Shown here: piece by piece, positions 34,227-42,818 of the stretch | Position numbering within the stretch: position 1 is the first letter of the stretch | How the letters are laid out: each line of letters opens with the position of its first letter | Assembly: GCF_902833085.1 (NCBI RefSeq) | Contig: NZ_CADFEB010000010.1 | Coordinates: 310,001-374,000, forward strand | Direction: 5' to 3' | Origin: Burkholderia ubonensis | GTDB lineage: Bacteria > Pseudomonadota > Gammaproteobacteria > Burkholderiales > Burkholderiaceae | DNA: 64,000 nucleotides | Notes under the pieces: generated by a model | Seen by the model: only the letters and a program-made list of their open reading frames with translations | Database searches by the model: none | Told to the model about the DNA's origin: nothing | Position numbers and translations under genes: made by a program

Positions 34227-36113
34227 ATGTTGCAAAACTGGTCGATCCGCACGACGCTCACGGCGGTCGGACTCATCCTCGCGTGCCTCGCCGCGGCGGT
34301 CGGCGGGCTCGGCCTCTATGCGCTCCATCACGCGAGCCGTTCGCTCGACGGGATCGCGCATGGCGACCTGCCGGCGATCCATGCGCTCGACGACACGTCG
34401 ACGTTCCTGCTGCGCGCGCGCGTGTCGCTCGACCGCTTCCGCTCGCTGACCGAAGGCGGCAACGCCGACGAGGCCGGCAAGGTGCTGGCGCGCGCTCAGG
34501 AACTGTACGCGAAGTCGAACCAGAACTGGCAGGCGTTCCAGGCGACGCCGAAGGACGGCGTCGACCAGGCGCTCCTCGACGACCTGGCCGCGCGCTACGC
34601 GACGATCGTCAAGGACGGCGTGGAGCCGGAGTTCGCTGCCGCGCGCGCCGGCGACCTGGCCGCGTATCACGCGATCGCCGACACGAAGATCAGCCCGATG
34701 TTCGTCGCCTACGACCAGGCGGCGGCAGCCGTGATCGGCGCGCTGCAGACGCGCGCGGAAGCGCGCCAGGATGCGACGCAAACGCGGATCTCGCTGATGA
34801 TCGCGCTGATCACGGCCGGCATCGCGCTGTCGCTCGTGATGGTGGTCGCGATCCGCTTCGCGCTGCGCGGGCTGATCATCCAGCCGCTCGAGCAGGCGGT
34901 CGCGCACTTCGAGCGCATCGCCGCGGGCGACCTCACCGAGCCGGTGCAGGTCCAGAGCACGAACGAGATCGGGCGCCTGTTCGGCGGCATCCGCCGGATG
35001 CAGGACGCGGTCACCGCGATGGTGCAGTCCGTGCATCGCGGCGCGGAGTCGATCGACGTCGGCGCGCGCGAGATCGCCACCGGCAACACCGACCTGTCGC
35101 AGCGCACGGAAGAGCAGGCCGCGTCGCTGCAGGAAACCGCGTCGAGCATGGAGCAGCTGACCGGCACCGTGCGGCAGAACGCCGAGAACGCGCGCCAGGC
35201 GAGCCAGCTCGCGGTCAACGCGTCGGACATCGCGACGCAGGGCGGCGACGTGGTCGGCCAGGTGGTCGAGACGATGCAGGACATCGCGACGAGCTCGGGC
35301 AAGGTCGTCGACATCATCGGCACGATCGAAGGCATCGCGTTCCAGACCAACATCCTCGCGCTGAACGCGGCGGTGGAAGCGGCGCGCGCCGGCGAGCAGG
35401 GCCGCGGCTTCGCGGTCGTCGCCGGCGAGGTGCGCTCGCTCGCGCAGCGCAGCGCGACCGCCGCGAAGGAAATCAAGCAGCTGATCGGCGATTCGGCCGA
35501 CAAGGTGCAAAGCGGCTCCGAGCTGGTCGCGCGCGCCGGCTCGACGATGGACGAGATCGTGCAGGCCGTGCGCCGCGTGACCGACATCATGGGCGAGATC
35601 AGCGCCGCGTCCGAAGAGCAGTCGACCGGCATCGAGCAGGTCAACCGCGCGGTCGGCCAGATGGACGCCGTCACGCAGCAGAACGCCGCGCTCGTCGAGC
35701 AGGCCGCGGCCGCCGCCGCGTCGCTCGAGGAGCAGACGCGCCAGATGAAGGCGGTCGTGGCCGGCTGGCGCGTCCTCGGCGGCATCGCGCATGCGGCCGC
35801 GCCCGTGCGCTCCGCGCCGCCGGCGCTGCCCGCCGCGCGCCCGGCGCCGCAGCCGGCCGCCGTGCCGGCGCTGCCGCACGCAGGACACTCGGCCCACGCA
35901 CACGCGCATGAACCGCAGCCCGTGAAGCGCGCCGCGCTCGCCGCCGAACCGAAGGTGTCGTCGGGCGGCTATGCGCCGCGCGTCGCGAAGCCGGCCGCCG
36001 CAAAGCCCGCCGCGCCGGCGGCGAAGCCCGCGCTCGTGCGGCCCGCGCTGTCCGGCGAGAAGCCGGCGCCTGCCGCGGCCGGCACGTCCAACGACGACTG
36101 GGAGACCTTCTAA
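34227..36113 (+). CDS. Methyl-accepting chemotaxis protein
   Basis: 628 residues. TM1 at about 10-33, a four-helix periplasmic sensor domain (Tar-type, about 34-190), TM2 at about 191-212, HAMP, then a signalling domain with the hairpin tip GIAFQTNILALNAAVEAARA. A Pro/Ala-rich flexible arm of about 90 residues ends in DDWETF, the pentapeptide tether that recruits CheR and CheB. Encoded inside the che operon, so it is probably a major receptor; the ligand is unknown. Confidence 0.95.
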   Translation: MLQNWSIRTTLTAVGLILACLAAAVGGLGLYALHHASRSLDGIAHGDLPAIHALDDTSTFLLRARVSLDRFRSLTEGGNADEAGKVLARAQELYAKSNQNWQAFQATPKDGVDQALLDDLAARYATIVKDGVEPEFAAARAGDLAAYHAIADTKISPMFVAYDQAAAAVIGALQTRAEARQDATQTRISLMIALITAGIALSLVMVVAIRFALRGLIIQPLEQAVAHFERIAAGDLTEPVQVQSTNEIGRLFGGIRRMQDAVTAMVQSVHRGAESIDVGAREIATGNTDLSQRTEEQAASLQETASSMEQLTGTVRQNAENARQASQLAVNASDIATQGGDVVGQVVETMQDIATSSGKVVDIIGTIEGIAFQTNILALNAAVEAARAGEQGRGFAVVAGEVRSLAQRSATAAKEIKQLIGDSADKVQSGSELVARAGSTMDEIVQAVRRVTDIMGEISAASEEQSTGIEQVNRAVGQMDAVTQQNAALVEQAAAAAASLEEQTRQMKAVVAGWRVLGGIAHAAAPVRSAPPALPAARPAPQPAAVPALPHAGHSAHAHAHEPQPVKRAALAAEPKVSSGGYAPRVAKPAAAKPAAPAAKPALVRPALSGEKPAPAAAGTSNDDWETF

Positions 36114-36116
36114 GCC

Positions 36117-37082
36117 ATGCTGACTGCGCGCGCTCCGCTTCGTGCCGAATCTCAGGACGCTTCGACCCGGGCCGGTGAGGCCGGGCGCGACTTCGCGTTC
36201 ACGGCCGCCGACTTCGCGCGCATCCGCACGCTGATCCACCAGCGTGCGGGCATTTCGCTGTCCGAGCACAAGCGCGACATGGCATACAGCCGGCTCGCGC
36301 GCCGGCTGCGCGCCCGCGGTCTCGACACGTTTCGCGATTATCTGGACCAGCTCGAGCGGGAGGACGATCCCGTCGAGTGGGAAGCCTTCACCAACGCGTT
36401 GACGACGAACCTCACCGCATTCTTCCGCGAGGCGCACCACTTTCCGATCCTCGCCGATTTCGTGAAGGGCCGCGACGCGCCGGTGTCGGTGTGGTGCTCG
36501 GCCGCGTCGACCGGCGAGGAGCCGTATTCGATCGCGATCACGCTGATCGAGGCGCTCGGCGACTCGGCTGCGCGCAGCGCGTCGATCCTCGCGACCGACC
36601 TCGACACGCAGGTGCTCGCGAAGGCCGAGGCCGGCATCTACACGTACGACCAGGTCAAGCACCTGTCGCCGGAGCGCCTGAAGCGCTTCTTCCTGAAGGG
36701 CACGGGCGCGCAGGCCGGCCGCGTGAAGGTGCGCCCGGAGCTGCGCGCGATGATCCGCTTCGAGCAGCTCAACCTGACCGATGCCGACTACGGGATCGGC
36801 AAGCCGTTCGATGCGATCTTCTGCCGCAACGTGATGATCTACTTCGACAAGCCGACGCAGGGGCAGGTGCTGTCCCGCTTCGAGCCGCTCGTGAAGCCGG
36901 GCGGCCTGCTGTTCGCCGGCCACTCGGAGAACTTCACGTACGTCACGCAGGCGTTCCGGCTGCGCGGCCAGACGGTCTATGAGCTGACGCGCGACGCGTC
37001 GCGCCTGGCCGCGTCCGGCGGCGCCGCGCCGCGCGCGCGCATGGGCGGGGCCGCGACGCCGGCCGTCGGGGAACGCCGATGA
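36117..37082 (+). CDS. cheR: Chemotaxis methyltransferase CheR
   Basis: 321 residues. N-terminal all-helical domain (FARIRTLIHQRAGISLSEHK) and SAM-binding domain with VWCSAASTGEEPYSIAI, ATDLDTQVLAKAEAGIY and IFCRNVMIYFDK. Methylates glutamates of the receptors; its beta-subdomain is expected to bind the DWETF tail of the receptor encoded just upstream. ATG 36117 is 3 bases after the receptor stop. Confidence 0.97.
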   Translation: MLTARAPLRAESQDASTRAGEAGRDFAFTAADFARIRTLIHQRAGISLSEHKRDMAYSRLARRLRARGLDTFRDYLDQLEREDDPVEWEAFTNALTTNLTAFFREAHHFPILADFVKGRDAPVSVWCSAASTGEEPYSIAITLIEALGDSAARSASILATDLDTQVLAKAEAGIYTYDQVKHLSPERLKRFFLKGTGAQAGRVKVRPELRAMIRFEQLNLTDADYGIGKPFDAIFCRNVMIYFDKPTQGQVLSRFEPLVKPGGLLFAGHSENFTYVTQAFRLRGQTVYELTRDASRLAASGGAAPRARMGGAATPAVGERR

Positions 37083-37870
37083 GTGCGCTGCCGATCGCGA
37101 CCAACCGTTACTTCGACAGCCACTTCGGCCTGCCGGGCGTGAAGCTGCTGCCGAACGAGTTCTACACGACCGGCGAAGACATGGTGCTGATGACCGTGCT
37201 CGGCTCGTGCGTCGCCGCGTGCCTGCACGATCCGTACGCGGGCATCGGCGGAATGAACCACTTCATGTTGCCCGACGACGGCGCGGACGCCTGCGCGGCC
37301 GCGTCCGAGTCGATGCGCTACGGCGCGTACGCGATGGAAGTGCTGATCAACGAAATGATCAAGGCGGGCGGCCGCCGCGAGCGCTTCGAGGCGAAGGTGT
37401 TCGGCGGCGCGGCCGTGCTGGCCGGCATGACGACGATCAACATCGGCGACCGCAATTCGGACTTCGTGCGCCGCTATCTCGCGCTCGAGCGCATCCGGAT
37501 CACGGCGGAAGACCTGCAGGGCGTGCATCCTCGCAAGGTCGCGTTCATGCCGCATTCGGGGCGCGCGGCGGTGAAGAAGTTGCGTTTGCAGGTACATGGC
37601 GTCACGGAGCGCGAAGCCGCTCTCGCGCGCGCGGCCGAAGCCGGCAGCGCCGCGCGGCCGCGCCCGCACGTCGAGCTGTTCAGCACGCCGGCGACGCGGC
37701 CCGCGCCGGGCCAGCCCGGCGCGAACCCGCTCGCGAAGCAGCCGGGCGCGGCCCAGCCGGCGCGTGCGCGCATCGAGCTGTTCGGCGCGCGCGGCGGTGC
37801 GGGGGCGGGCGGTTCGGCCGCCGGAAGCCCATACGCGGGCGGCCGCTACGCCCAGACGATATCGAAATAG
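37079..37870 (+). CDS. cheD: Chemotaxis receptor deamidase CheD
   Basis: 263 residues; ATG 37079 overlaps the cheR stop (ATGA). Catalytic Cys in VLGSCVAACLHD and His in IGGMNHFMLP are present, plus KVFGGAAVLAGM. It converts receptor glutamines to glutamates. The core ends near residue 190; a Pro/Arg/Ala-rich tail follows with two similar short motifs, RPHVELFSTP and RARIELFGAR, about 40 residues apart, not part of the usual family length of about 160-200. Confidence 0.95.
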   Translation: MSALPIATNRYFDSHFGLPGVKLLPNEFYTTGEDMVLMTVLGSCVAACLHDPYAGIGGMNHFMLPDDGADACAAASESMRYGAYAMEVLINEMIKAGGRRERFEAKVFGGAAVLAGMTTINIGDRNSDFVRRYLALERIRITAEDLQGVHPRKVAFMPHSGRAAVKKLRLQVHGVTEREAALARAAEAGSAARPRPHVELFSTPATRPAPGQPGANPLAKQPGAAQPARARIELFGARGGAGAGGSAAGSPYAGGRYAQTISK

Positions 37871-37887
37871 CAGGAGGCAAGAACGCA

Positions 37888-38964
37888 GTGCAAAAGATCA
37901 AGGTATTGTGCGTCGACGATTCGGCGCTGATTCGCAGCCTGATGACCGAGATCATCAATGGCCAGCCCGACATGGAAGTGTGCGCGACCGCGCCGGACCC
38001 GCTCGTCGCGCGCGATCTCATCAAGCAGCACAACCCGGACGTCCTGACGCTCGACGTCGAAATGCCGCGCATGGACGGGCTCGACTTCCTCGAGAAGCTG
38101 ATGCGCCTGCGGCCGATGCCGGTCGTGATGGTTTCGTCGCTGACCGAGCGCGGCTCGGAAATCACGCTGCGCGCGCTCGAGCTGGGCGCGGTCGACTTCG
38201 TCACGAAGCCGCGCGTCGGCATCCGCGACGGGATGCTCGACTACGCGGAGAAGCTCGCCGACAAGATCCGCGCGGCGTCGCGCGCCCGCGTGCGGCAGGC
38301 GCCGCAGCCGCAGGCCGCCGCCGCGCGCGCGGCAAGCGGCCATCCCGCTGCGCCGATGCTGAACAACCCGCTCGTCAGTACCGAAAAGCTGATCATCGTC
38401 GGCGCATCGACGGGCGGCACCGAGGCGATCCGCGAAGTGCTGACTCCGCTGCCGCCGGATGCGCCGGCGGTGCTGATCGCGCAGCACATGCCGCCCGGCT
38501 TCACGAAGTCGTTCGCGCAGCGCCTGAACGGCCTGTGCCGGATCGCGGTGAAGGAAGCCGAGCACGGCGAGCGGGTGCTGCCCGGCCACGCGTACATCGC
38601 GCCGGGCCATGCGCACCTGCTGCTGGCCCGCAGCGGCGCGAACTACATCGCGCAGCTGTCCGACGAGCCGCCGGTCAACCGGCACCGGCCGTCGGTCGAC
38701 GTGCTGTTCCGCTCGGCGGCGACGCACGCCGGCAAGAACGCGATCGGCGTGATCCTGACCGGGATGGGCCGCGACGGCGCGGCGGGCCTGCTGGAGATGA
38801 AGCGCGCGGGCGCTTACACGTTCGCGCAGGACGAGGCGAGCTGCATCGTGTTCGGGATGCCGCGCGAGGCGATCGCGCTGGGCGGCGCGGAAGAGGTCGT
38901 GCCGCTCGCCGACATGAGCCGCCGCGTGATGTCGCGTCTCGCGGATCGCGTGCAGCGCGTATAA
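37888..38964 (+). CDS. cheB: Chemotaxis methylesterase/deamidase CheB
   Basis: 358 residues from GTG 37888, after AGGAGG. N-terminal receiver with phosphoacceptor Asp in LTLDVEMPRMDGLDFL; a Pro/Ala/Gln linker near 135-160; C-terminal esterase with the triad Ser in GASTGGTEA, His in AQHMPPGF and Asp in GMGRDGAAG. Removes methyl groups from receptors when phosphorylated by CheA. Confidence 0.97.
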   Translation: MQKIKVLCVDDSALIRSLMTEIINGQPDMEVCATAPDPLVARDLIKQHNPDVLTLDVEMPRMDGLDFLEKLMRLRPMPVVMVSSLTERGSEITLRALELGAVDFVTKPRVGIRDGMLDYAEKLADKIRAASRARVRQAPQPQAAAARAASGHPAAPMLNNPLVSTEKLIIVGASTGGTEAIREVLTPLPPDAPAVLIAQHMPPGFTKSFAQRLNGLCRIAVKEAEHGERVLPGHAYIAPGHAHLLLARSGANYIAQLSDEPPVNRHRPSVDVLFRSAATHAGKNAIGVILTGMGRDGAAGLLEMKRAGAYTFAQDEASCIVFGMPREAIALGGAEEVVPLADMSRRVMSRLADRVQRV

Positions 38965-39030
38965 GGAATTGTGACGGACGCGCGCTATCATGCACGCGTC
39001 CCGACGAAACGAATCTGGAAAGGAACAATG

Positions 39031-39426
39031 ATGGACAAGAGCATGAAAATCCTGGTGGTGGACGACTTCCCGACGATGCGCCGGATCGTCCGCAACCTGC
39101 TCAAGGAATTGGGCTACACGAACGTCGACGAGGCCGAGGACGGCGCGGCCGGCCTCGCGCGGCTGCGCGGCGGCGGCTTCGACTTCGTGATCTCCGACTG
39201 GAACATGCCGAACCTCGACGGCCTCGCGATGCTGAAGGAAATCCGCGCGGACGCGACGCTCACGCACCTGCCGGTGCTGATGGTCACGGCCGAGTCGAAG
39301 AAGGAGAACATCATCGCGGCCGCGCAGGCCGGCGCGAGCGGCTATGTCGTGAAGCCGTTCACGGCGGCGGTGCTCGACGAGAAGCTGACCAAGATCATCG
39401 AGAAGATGGCCAAGACCGGGAGCTGA
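39031..39426 (+). CDS. cheY: Chemotaxis response regulator CheY (motor switch)
   Basis: 131 residues, much like E. coli CheY: VVDDFPTMRRIVRNLLKELG, phosphoacceptor Asp in DFVISDWNMPNLDGL, switch Thr in VLMVTAESKK, aromatic switch residue and Lys in GYVVKPFTAAVL. Binds FliM when phosphorylated. The second ATG (39031) is chosen because AGGA lies six bases upstream; 39028 is possible. Stop is 1 base before the cheZ start. Confidence 0.97.
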   Translation: MDKSMKILVVDDFPTMRRIVRNLLKELGYTNVDEAEDGAAGLARLRGGGFDFVISDWNMPNLDGLAMLKEIRADATLTHLPVLMVTAESKKENIIAAAQAGASGYVVKPFTAAVLDEKLTKIIEKMAKTGS

Positions 39427-39427
39427 C

Positions 39428-40162
39428 GTGAACGAGCCGATCCATGCGGCGATGGCGGGCGCGGGCTTTGCCGCCGACAGCCACCCTGAAGGCACCGATC
39501 TGGCAGCCGACCGCATCCTCGCGCGCATTGGCTCCGTCACGCGCGCGCTGCGCGACTCGATGCGCGAGCTCGGGCTCGACAAGCACGTCGAGCGCGCGGC
39601 GGAAGCCGTGCCGGACGCGCGCGACCGGCTGCGCTACGTTGCGACGATGACCGAGCAGGCGGCCGAGCGCGTGCTGACCGCGATCGAGGTCGCGAAGCCG
39701 ATGCAGGAGCGCATGCAGAACGAGGCCGAGGCGCTCGACGCGCGCTGGGCGCAGTGGTATGCGGCGCCGATCGAGCGCACGGAGGTCCGCGAGCTGATGG
39801 ACGACACGCGCGCGTTCCTGCGCGCGCTGCCGGAGTCCACGTCCGCGACCAGCGCGCAGCTGCTCGAGATCATGCTCGCGCAGGACTTCCAGGATCTGAC
39901 CGGGCAGGTGATCAAGAAGATCATGGACATGGTCTACCTGATCGAGCAGCAGCTGCTGACCGTGCTGGTCGAGAACATCGCGCCGGAGCGGCGCGAGCAG
40001 TTCGCGGCGACCGCGGCCGCGCTCGCGGCCGAGCAGCCGGTGAGCAGCACCGGCAGCCCCGCGTCGCTGCTGAACGGCCCGCAGATCAATCCGGAAGGCA
40101 AGACCGACGTCGTCCAGGACCAGGCGCAGGTCGACGACCTGCTCGCAAGCCTCGGCTTCTGA
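39428..40162 (+). CDS. cheZ: CheY phosphatase CheZ
   Basis: 244 residues from GTG 39428. Long helical hairpin, with the catalytic Gln in LLEIMLAQDFQDLTGQVIKK (about residues 140-160) and a C-terminal CheY-binding helix QVDDLLASLGF, both as in enterics. Dephosphorylates CheY-P. Last gene of the motAB-che operon. Confidence 0.96.
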   Translation: MNEPIHAAMAGAGFAADSHPEGTDLAADRILARIGSVTRALRDSMRELGLDKHVERAAEAVPDARDRLRYVATMTEQAAERVLTAIEVAKPMQERMQNEAEALDARWAQWYAAPIERTEVRELMDDTRAFLRALPESTSATSAQLLEIMLAQDFQDLTGQVIKKIMDMVYLIEQQLLTVLVENIAPERREQFAATAAALAAEQPVSSTGSPASLLNGPQINPEGKTDVVQDQAQVDDLLASLGF

Positions 40163-40270
40163 CGATCCCGCGGGCGCGGCGCTCGCCCGCGCCCGCCCGG
40201 GCCCCCGCGCGGCGGCCGTTCCGGCCGCGCCCCGGCGGCACGGCCCCCGGGCGAATCCTCATACGCGTCA

Positions 40271-40301
40271 TTGACACTTCGTTACACTCCGCAGGCATAC
40301 T
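40271..40301 (+). promoter_or_regulatory. Possible sigma-70 promoter before the DUF2844 gene
   Basis: A perfect -35 TTGACA at 40271-40276, with CATACT at 40296-40301 as a possible -10. The 19-base spacer is long, so the pairing is uncertain. Confidence 0.4.
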
Positions 40302-40415
40302 ACGCTTCAAGCTGTATCAGAATCATCGTTCGTCGGTTCGTCTGACATGATGCGACGGCGTCGCGGTTCGCACCGCGCTCGCCGTCGACAACGAGGCAAT
40401 TCCCTGGGGGGGAAC

Positions 40416-40919
40416 GTGAAACTGAAACGTCTGGGCTGTGCCGTTGCGTGCGCGACGGCCTCGATGGGCGTGCTGTGGAGCATCCACGCGCACGCGGAAC
40501 TGGGCGGCGCGCCGATGTCGCCGCCGGCGGACGACCATACCGCCACCGTGCGCGCGCTGCAGCGCGCGATGCGCGCGGCCGACGGCTCGTCGGCGAACAC
40601 GCCCGCCTATACGGTGCGCGAGCTTTCGCTTGCGTCCGGCACCGTGATCCATGAATACACGTCCGCCGCCGGCACCGTGTTCGGCGTCGCGTGGCGCGGC
40701 CCGTCGATGCCCGATCTCGGGCAGGTGTTCGGCAGCTATCTTCCGCAGTACAAGGCCGGCGTCGAAGCGGCGCACGCGGCGCGCGGCTGGCGCGCGCCCG
40801 TGTCGGTCGACTCGAGCGCCATCGTGATCCGGACGGGCGGCCACATGGGCTCGTTCTCGGGGCAAGCCTGGCTGCCGCAGGCGCTGCCTGCCGGCGTGAC
40901 CGGCAACGACATCCAGTGA
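40416..40919 (+). CDS. DUF2844 secreted protein
   Basis: 167 residues from GTG 40416, after a run of G acting as ribosome-binding site. A Sec signal peptide is clear (LKRLGCAVACATASMGVLWS, cut probably after HAHA), and the mature start ELGGAPMSPP with TVRELSLASGTVIHEYTSAA and FGVAWRGPSMPDLGQVFGSY are DUF2844 traits. Function unknown. Fourteen bases before the DUF3443 gene, with which the family usually pairs in Burkholderia. Confidence 0.8.
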   Translation: MKLKRLGCAVACATASMGVLWSIHAHAELGGAPMSPPADDHTATVRALQRAMRAADGSSANTPAYTVRELSLASGTVIHEYTSAAGTVFGVAWRGPSMPDLGQVFGSYLPQYKAGVEAAHAARGWRAPVSVDSSAIVIRTGGHMGSFSGQAWLPQALPAGVTGNDIQ

Positions 40920-40933
40920 CCGGGAGAGCGATC

Positions 40934-42193
40934 TTGCGAATTTCTCGTACCTTCATTCGCTGGCTCGGCGCACTGAGCCTCGCGGCCGCCACGGCCCTGC
41001 TCGTCGCCGCATGCGGCGGCGGTGACGGCGGCGGCAGCTCCCCGCCGCCGCCCGCGCCCACCGCGTCGAACACCGCGGTCATCACCGTCGGCCGCGGCGT
41101 CGCGAACGTCATCAATATCCCGACCGTCAGCGTGACGGTCTGCGCGCCTGGCACGTCGAACTGCCAGGTCGTCGACAACGTGCTGGTCGATACCGCGTCG
41201 TACGGGCTGCGGCTCGTCAGCGACGCGGTGCCGGGCGTGCTGGGCAGCTTGCCCGTGACCACCGTGAACGGCGCGCCGCTCGCCGAGTGCGGCAAGTTCG
41301 TGTCGACCTACACATGGGGCTCGGTGCGTACCGCCGACCTGAAGATCGGCGGCGAAACGGCCAGCTCGCTGCCCGTGCAGATTCTCGGCGACCTCGGCAC
41401 CACCAACGTCCCGACCTCGTGCACCAACAACGGTACAGCCGCCAACTCGGCGGGCGCGCTCGGCGCGAACGGCATCCTCGGCATCGGGCCGGCGCCGCTC
41501 GATTGCGGCGCGACCTGCACGACGTCGACGTCGTCGCTCAGCAACAACTACTACGCGTGCCCGAACGGCAATGCGAGCTGCAACGTGACGCTCGTGCCGC
41601 TCGCGCAGCAGGTGGCCAATCCGGTGCAGCGTTTCGCGAGCGACAACAATGGCGTGATCGTGCAGATGTCGGGCATCTCGGCCAACGGCGAGGCGAGCGC
41701 GACGGGGCTGCTGACGTTCGGCATCGGCACGCAGGCCAACAACAAGCTGGGCGCGTCGAACGTGCTGCCGTCCACGACGGCGGGCGACGTCACCGCGTCG
41801 TTCCTCGGCCGCACGTTGTCGCCGGCGGCCGGTGGCGGCGCGTTCTTCGATACGGGCTCGAACGCCTATTTCTTCGACGACTCGCAGACGATTTGCACGC
41901 GCAATTCATCGTTTTACTGTCCGTCGTCGGGGACCGTGACCTATACGGCGACGCTCACGGGCCAGAACGGTGCGCAGGCGACGGTGACCATGCCGGTCGC
42001 GAATGCGGATACGCTGTTCGCGAACCCGTCGACGTACGCGTTCAACGATATCGGGGGGCCTTTCAGTAAAACGCCGGTCTCGAACCCGGCGCCATGGCTC
42101 GATATCGGCCTGCCGCATTTCTACGGCAAGACGATCTACTTCGGGATGGACCTGCGCGGCAGCGGCGGCGCCGCGCCCTACGTCGCATTCTGA
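40934..42193 (+). CDS. DUF3443 lipoprotein
   Basis: 419 residues from TTG 40934 (RISRTFIRWLGALSLAAATA), with GGGAGAG upstream. The lipobox LLVAAC places lipidation near residue 28, followed by a Gly/Ser/Pro spacer (GGGDGGGSSPPPPAP). The mature part contains NVLVDTASYGLRLVSDAV and later GGAFFDTGSNAYFFDDS, two D-T-[AG]-S elements that recall retropepsin/pepsin-like aspartic protease active sites. Function unknown; together with DUF2844 it forms a two-gene envelope unit. Confidence 0.8.
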   Translation: MRISRTFIRWLGALSLAAATALLVAACGGGDGGGSSPPPPAPTASNTAVITVGRGVANVINIPTVSVTVCAPGTSNCQVVDNVLVDTASYGLRLVSDAVPGVLGSLPVTTVNGAPLAECGKFVSTYTWGSVRTADLKIGGETASSLPVQILGDLGTTNVPTSCTNNGTAANSAGALGANGILGIGPAPLDCGATCTTSTSSLSNNYYACPNGNASCNVTLVPLAQQVANPVQRFASDNNGVIVQMSGISANGEASATGLLTFGIGTQANNKLGASNVLPSTTAGDVTASFLGRTLSPAAGGGAFFDTGSNAYFFDDSQTICTRNSSFYCPSSGTVTYTATLTGQNGAQATVTMPVANADTLFANPSTYAFNDIGGPFSKTPVSNPAPWLDIGLPHFYGKTIYFGMDLRGSGGAAPYVAF

Positions 42194-42217
42194 GCGGCGG
42201 CGGGCGGACCGCATGAC

Positions 42218-42249
42218 AAAGGGGGCGAGCGATCGCCCCCTTTTTTATT
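42218..42249 (+). terminator. Strong intrinsic terminator after the DUF3443 gene
   Basis: Stem GGGGGCGA/TCGCCCCC with a 4-base loop, flanked by AAA on the left and TTTTTTATTT on the right. 25 bases after the stop. Confidence 0.95.
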
Positions 42250-42370
42250 TATCCGGCTTTCGATTTTTCAATTATCGGCTGCGGCCAGGTTTTATCTGGG
42301 GGTGATTATTTAAAAATAACGCTCGTGCGAAAGTGCCGTCGCCCGGGCGCTGTCCGCCGTCCTCGGAAAA

Positions 42371-42402
42371 TCGGAATAATCCGAAAAAATCCTACCTATA
42401 CT
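42371..42402 (+). promoter_or_regulatory. Promoter with inverted repeat upstream of the DUF805 remnant and flhB
   Basis: A good -10 TATACT at 42397-42402, with the inverted repeat TCGGA-ATAA-TCCGA at 42371-42384 covering the -35 position and TCCTAC at 42390-42395. The lack of a real -35 suggests an activator. The whole region 42250-42448 is AT-rich. Confidence 0.5.
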
Positions 42403-42448
42403 CTTCGCGTGACTCCGGAAGCATTGATAAGAACAGGAGGTGAACGAA

Positions 42449-42640
42449 ATGGACTTCACGGATGCCGTTCGCTCAGCGTTTGATCAATATCCAGGATTCG
42501 AGGGCCGTGCACACCGTGCGCACGGCCCGCTGATCGCCTTCATCTCGCACGTCGGCCCGACGGTTCCGCTCACGGGGCGGCGCGCGCACCGCACCGACCA
42601 TCCCGGCCGCTTCGGCCCCGATCCGTTCGTCGCAGGCTGA
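42449..42640 (+). pseudogene. Truncated DUF805-like membrane protein gene
   Basis: 63 codons from ATG 42449, preceded by a perfect AGGAGG eight bases upstream. The first 25 residues (MDFTDAVRSAFDQYPGFEGR, then AHR) fit the start of DUF805 proteins, where GRASRSEYW and four membrane helices should follow. Instead the frame continues into a Pro/Arg/His-rich stretch with no membrane segment. I read it as a broken gene; a true 63-residue protein cannot be ruled out. About 178 bases with no gene separate it from flhB. Confidence 0.45.
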
Positions 42641-42818
42641 CCGGCGCAGGCCCGGCGCGCCCGTCCGCGCGCCGCCGGCCGTCCCCGCGCCGTCGTCCGC
42701 CCGATTCTCCGAAATACCCCCCTTTCCAGGCTTTGCTCGACCGATCGGCGTTTGACGCGTCCATGAATAATCGGTGTCACTGGAAAGCGGCATCCCGCCG
42801 TACCCGTCTGGAGGCCAC

